NCBI GenBank assembly: GCA_900553785.1
Contig: USES01000011.1
Span: forward strand, 1-31,853
Reading direction: 5' to 3'
Length of the DNA: 31,853 nt
Source: an uncultured Clostridium sp.
GTDB taxonomy: Bacteria; Bacillota; Clostridia; TANB77; CAG-465
Part shown: in pieces, positions 28,723 to 31,853 of the stretch
Position numbering within the stretch: the stretch's first letter is position 1
How the letters are laid out: the number at the start of each line of letters is the position of its first letter
Translations under genes and position numbers: made by a program
The notes under the pieces: model-generated
What the model saw: the letters and a program-made list of their open reading frames with translations, nothing else
What the model was told of the DNA's origin: nothing
Database searches by the model: none

Positions 28723-31509
28723 TTACCATATTGTCCTACTTACCACAACATTGCTTATATTTCTTACCGGCTTCCGGCACGGACAAGGCTCGTTCCTGCC
28801 CACAGTTTTTGCAACCTTTACAGGTTCTCGCTTAGCCTCCTTTTGAGGTTCACCAAATGCACCATTTCCCATCTTTATACTGTTCATGTTTATATTTCTA
28901 TTTTTCAAATGAGAAATATCTTTTTTGGCATCTTGTTCATCGTATGCTATGCTAAATATAGTTTTTAGGGTATCTTCTTGAATTGATTGCACCATATCAT
29001 TAAACAAATCAAAACTTTCCACTTTATATGCATCAATTGGGTTAGTTTGACCGTACGCACGTAAGAATATTCCCTCTTTTAAATGTGCCATATCATCAAT
29101 ATGAGCCATCCATTTATCGTCTACATTCTTAAGCATTATATACTTTTCTAATTGGTTATAGTTATCTATAACGCCTTCCTTAGAAAACTTATCTCTTTTT
29201 TTCATATACTTTTCAGTAGCTTTTTCAAGCACTTTATCTTTAAGCGTATCTAAATCTTCATGTACTTCTTCTTTTCCTATCATGTCTTCTATGCCAAAAT
29301 ATGCTTTCAAATTAACATTTACTGCGTCTAAATCTACTTCATGATGGTGTTCTACATGCATAAAATACATGTCAAGAAGTTTGTTTATTCTAGTTTTTGC
29401 CATTTTTAATATGTCTGCTGAAATCTCATCTGCATCAAGTATCTGTCTACGTTGTGAATATATTATATTTCTTTGTTTATTCATTACATCATCGTATTCC
29501 AAGACACTTTTACGAATACTAAAGTTTCTGCCTTCTACTTTTTTCTGTGCAGTTTCTATTGCGTTAGATACCATTTTTTGTTCTATTGGAGTATCTTCTG
29601 GAAGTCCCATCATATCTGCTAAAGCCATAATTCTATCTGAACCAAATAACTTCATTAAATCATCTTCAAGGGAAATATAAAATTTAGAAACACCTGGATC
29701 TCCTTGACGACCTGCACGTCCTCTTAACTGATTATCTATTCTACGTGATTCATGACGTTCACTACCAATAATTTTAAGTCCTCCAACGTCTATTACTTTT
29801 TGCTTTTCGTCTTTTAACTCATTTTTAAACTTTGCTTCTAATTCTTTATATTCTGCCTTGAGCTTATTTATCTCATCACTGTCACTTACTTTAGGGCTAA
29901 TTGCAGCTTCTATTGTTTCAAGGTCTAGTCCGCGTTTTTCAAGTTCACGCCTTGCCAAAAACTCTGGATTACCACCAAGCAAAATATCTGTACCACGTCC
30001 AGCCATATTTGTTGCTATTGTTACTGTTTTAAACTTACCTGCTTGCGCTACAATTTCTGCTTCTCTTTGGTGTTGTTTCGCATTTAATACCTCGTGTGGA
30101 ATCTTAGCAGCTTTTAATAACTTACTCAAATGCTCAGACTTTTCAATTGAAACTGTACCAACTAGTACTGGTTGTCCCTTTTCATAACAAGCCTTAACAT
30201 CTTCTACTATTGCATCAAACTTTCCTTTTTCAGTTTTGTATACAACATCATTTAAATCAAGTCTTACAACAGGTTTGTTTGTTGGAATTTCAACAACATC
30301 TAGTCCAAATATTTGTTTAAACTCATTTTCTTCAGATTTTGCTGTACCTGTCATACCTGCAAGTTTTGAATACAATCTAAAATAATTTTGGAACGTAATT
30401 GTAGCCAGTGTTTTAGATTCATTTGCAATTGCTACTCCCTCTTTTGCTTCAATTGCTTGGTGAAGTCCTTCAGAGTATCTTCTTCCTTGCATTATACGTC
30501 CTGTAAATTCGTCTATAATTAAAATCTGTCCGTCTTTTTCAATATAGTCTATATCTTTTTTCATTATGCCATATGCTTTAAGCGATTGATTTATTGCATG
30601 AGCTATTTTCATATTTTCTACATCAGACAAACTATCTATGCCAAAATATTTTTCACACTTCACAGTTCCACGCTCTGTAAGAGACGTAGATTTAGCTTTA
30701 AGGTCAACAACATAGTCATATTCTTCATCTGCTGCATCAAACTCTTTTGTATCTTGCTCAACAAGTACTCTTGGGCGCAAAGACTTTACTAATTTATCTG
30801 CTTTTTCATACAATTCAGTAGATTTTTCACCCATACCAGATATTATTAGTGGTGTTCTTGCCTCATCTATTAAAATGCTATCTACTTCGTCTACTACTGC
30901 GTAATTTAATTCACGTTGTACCATTTGCTCACGAGATACACACATATTATCTCTTAAATAATCAAAACCGAACTCATTATTTGTTCCGTATGTTATATCT
31001 GCTGCATAAGCTTTTCTCTTTTCTTCAGAGCTCATACCTGGTACTACAAGTCCAACTGTAAGACCTAATGCTTTATATAGTTTTCCCATCCATGCGCTGT
31101 GATAAGTTGCAAGATAATCGTTTACAGTAACTATATGCACACCTCTGCCCGTTAAAGCATTAAGATATGCAGGTAAGGTTACAACAAGTGTTTTACCCTC
31201 TCCTGTTTTCATTTCGGCAATTCTTCCTTGATGCAAGATTATTCCACCTATTAACTGTACTCTAAAGTGTTTCATTCCAAGCACTCTTTTTGAAGCCTCA
31301 CGAACTACAGCAAAAGCCTCTGGTAAGATATCTTCCAATGTTTCGCCTTTACTTAATCTTTCTTTAAATTTTGTAGTCATTTGAGTTAATTCTTCATCAG
31401 AATACTTCTCGTACACTTCTTCTAAACTTTCTATTTTATCCACCAATGGTGTTATTTTCTTTATCTCTTTTTGGCTATATGAACCAAATATCTTCTCTAA
31501 AAAACTCAT
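28723..31509 (-). CDS. secA: Preprotein translocase ATPase SecA, with out-of-frame C-terminal tail
   Basis: The 928-residue motor of the Sec pathway. Visible are Walker A MKTGEGKT, AVVDEVDSILIDEARTPLII, the VGTVSIEKSE and MAGRGTDILLGGNP helicase motifs, GRAGRQGDPG, and the helical scaffold to KNVDDKWMAHIDDMAHLKEG. The C-terminal zinc tail begins normally (VGRNEPCPC) but then reads RKPVRNISNVVVSRTIW. In another frame the DNA encodes GKKYKQCCGK plus TAG (28736-28738), the standard SEC-C ending. Two extra C, one after TGC and one after AGC (near 28777 and 28770), cause the shift, so the last two zinc cysteines are lost. The motor region is intact and should work. Start ATG at 31509 with AAAGGAG. 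Confidence 0.95.
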   Translation of the reverse strand: MSFLEKIFGSYSQKEIKKITPLVDKIESLEEVYEKYSDEELTQMTTKFKERLSKGETLEDILPEAFAVVREASKRVLGMKHFRVQLIGGIILHQGRIAEMKTGEGKTLVVTLPAYLNALTGRGVHIVTVNDYLATYHSAWMGKLYKALGLTVGLVVPGMSSEEKRKAYAADITYGTNNEFGFDYLRDNMCVSREQMVQRELNYAVVDEVDSILIDEARTPLIISGMGEKSTELYEKADKLVKSLRPRVLVEQDTKEFDAADEEYDYVVDLKAKSTSLTERGTVKCEKYFGIDSLSDVENMKIAHAINQSLKAYGIMKKDIDYIEKDGQILIIDEFTGRIMQGRRYSEGLHQAIEAKEGVAIANESKTLATITFQNYFRLYSKLAGMTGTAKSEENEFKQIFGLDVVEIPTNKPVVRLDLNDVVYKTEKGKFDAIVEDVKACYEKGQPVLVGTVSIEKSEHLSKLLKAAKIPHEVLNAKQHQREAEIVAQAGKFKTVTIATNMAGRGTDILLGGNPEFLARRELEKRGLDLETIEAAISPKVSDSDEINKLKAEYKELEAKFKNELKDEKQKVIDVGGLKIIGSERHESRRIDNQLRGRAGRQGDPGVSKFYISLEDDLMKLFGSDRIMALADMMGLPEDTPIEQKMVSNAIETAQKKVEGRNFSIRKSVLEYDDVMNKQRNIIYSQRRQILDADEISADILKMAKTRINKLLDMYFMHVEHHHEVDLDAVNVNLKAYFGIEDMIGKEEVHEDLDTLKDKVLEKATEKYMKKRDKFSKEGVIDNYNQLEKYIMLKNVDDKWMAHIDDMAHLKEGIFLRAYGQTNPIDAYKVESFDLFNDMVQSIQEDTLKTIFSIAYDEQDAKKDISHLKNRNINMNSIKMGNGAFGEPQKEAKREPVKVAKTVGRNEPCPCRKPVRNISNVVVSRTIW

Positions 31510-31602
31510 ATTTTACTCCTTTTACTTGCGAAGAGATTATATCACAGACAAGTCTAAATTTAAATAGTGCATAGTAAATTATTCACTTTACATTTTGGTG
31601 CA

Positions 31603-31674
31603 TTAATATATATTACATATATTTTCATACCTTGGCAATATATATAACACGTTATTATTAGAATCATTTTTCAT
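31603..31674 (-). CDS. Possible 23-aa ORF between secA and the edge gene
   Basis: ATG at 31674 opens MKNDSNNNVLYILPRYENIC then NIY and TAA. It starts six bases past the stop of the edge gene but has only a weak GGTAG upstream. The 31510-31679 stretch otherwise holds the secA promoter region (TATAAT near 31533-31538) and nothing else recognised. It could be a remnant or chance. Confidence 0.2.
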   Translation of the reverse strand: MKNDSNNNVLYILPRYENICNIY

Positions 31675-31679
31675 AAGAG

Positions 31680-31853
31680 CTACCATCTATCTTCTTTACA
31701 CTCATATGTCTTATCTAATAGCCTAAGCTCTTTTTTTAGTCTTAATATTCTTTTTTCATAACTCAAAATTTCTGTTATTATTCTTTTCCTTTTATATGAG
31801 CATTTACCACAGCTGAAATCTACCATGCCATATTCATATACCATTTTATTAGA
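31680..31853 (-). CDS. 3' part of a small basic CxxC protein, cut by the window edge
   Basis: Frame open from the right edge: MVYEYGMVDFSCGKCSYKRK, then RIITEILSYEKRILRLKKEL and RLLDKTYECKEDRW, stop TAG at 31680-31682. ATG codons exist at 31844 and 31826, but no ribosome-binding site is visible before either, so the gene probably starts outside the window. It is Lys/Arg-rich, with one CGKC knuckle and a third Cys near the end, and a helical middle. Family not recognised. Confidence 0.5.
   Translation of the reverse strand, partial: SNKMVYEYGMVDFSCGKCSYKRKRIITEILSYEKRILRLKKELRLLDKTYECKEDRW

Overview
The window looks like chromosomal DNA of a low-GC Gram-positive bacterium, most likely an anaerobic, spore-forming Clostridia relative. 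The base composition is AT-rich, ribosome-binding sites are strong AGGAGG types, and GTG and TTG starts occur. Lysine/diaminopimelate synthesis uses the LL-DAP aminotransferase route (dapL with dapF). A rpmG-secE-nusG-rplK-rplA cluster and full-length clpB and secA are present. Nearly every gene is on the minus strand, so that is probably the leading strand here. The spore-former inference rests on sporulation-sigma-like promoters and a collagen-like surface protein, not on a sporulation gene.

Layout. 1-3300: the 5' end of a small gene with a G10 tract, a PAQR/hemolysin III membrane protein, an acyl-CoA synthetase-like enzyme and its TetR regulator. 3300-5350: dapF-dapL. 5386-5702: fused remnants of a beta-helix surface protein and a response regulator. 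5753-8246: a flavin-reductase-like protein, a PspC protein, an 80-aa Cys-rich protein under a consensus promoter plus a 20-bp palindrome, and a GNAT. 8346-9483: a MerR regulator facing a dead cupin-flavodoxin operon. 9570-12536: tRNA-Gly, an AGCS alanine/glycine symporter, and a divergent FAD oxidoreductase. 12622-14324: a dinD remnant with a possible SOS box, tRNA-Leu, and a Xer recombinase. 14518-16639: the ribosomal/secretion operon, ending after rplA without rplJL. 16766-20766: SDR, Nudix, a double DUF305 protein, a helical repeat protein, NADAR, and a C39 peptidase whose membrane anchor is out of frame. 20887-24092: clpB and a prolyl-tRNA editing protein. 24196-27752: a convergent island with a collagen-like protein on one side and a beta-helix/WxL plus Cna-B-like operon on the other. 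27835-31853: GNAT, a RhuM remnant, secA, and a partial gene.

The most interesting signal is the 24.2-27.8 kb island. Two convergent units encode a collagen-like protein and two adhesin-like proteins, none with a visible signal peptide. Each unit starts with the same promoter pattern, ATTAAC-N16-CATAAA(A/G)TA, which resembles the late mother-cell sigma-K consensus. This suggests a spore-surface module. Other leads are the G10 tract, a secA tail whose zinc motif is knocked out by two extra C bases, and a C39 peptidase separated from its anchor by one missing A.

Gene decay is frequent: response regulator/beta-helix, cupin, flavodoxin, dinD and rhuM. Several lesions are single-base changes in short homopolymers, so assembly error must be kept in mind for those. 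The deletions and nonsense codons cannot be explained that way.
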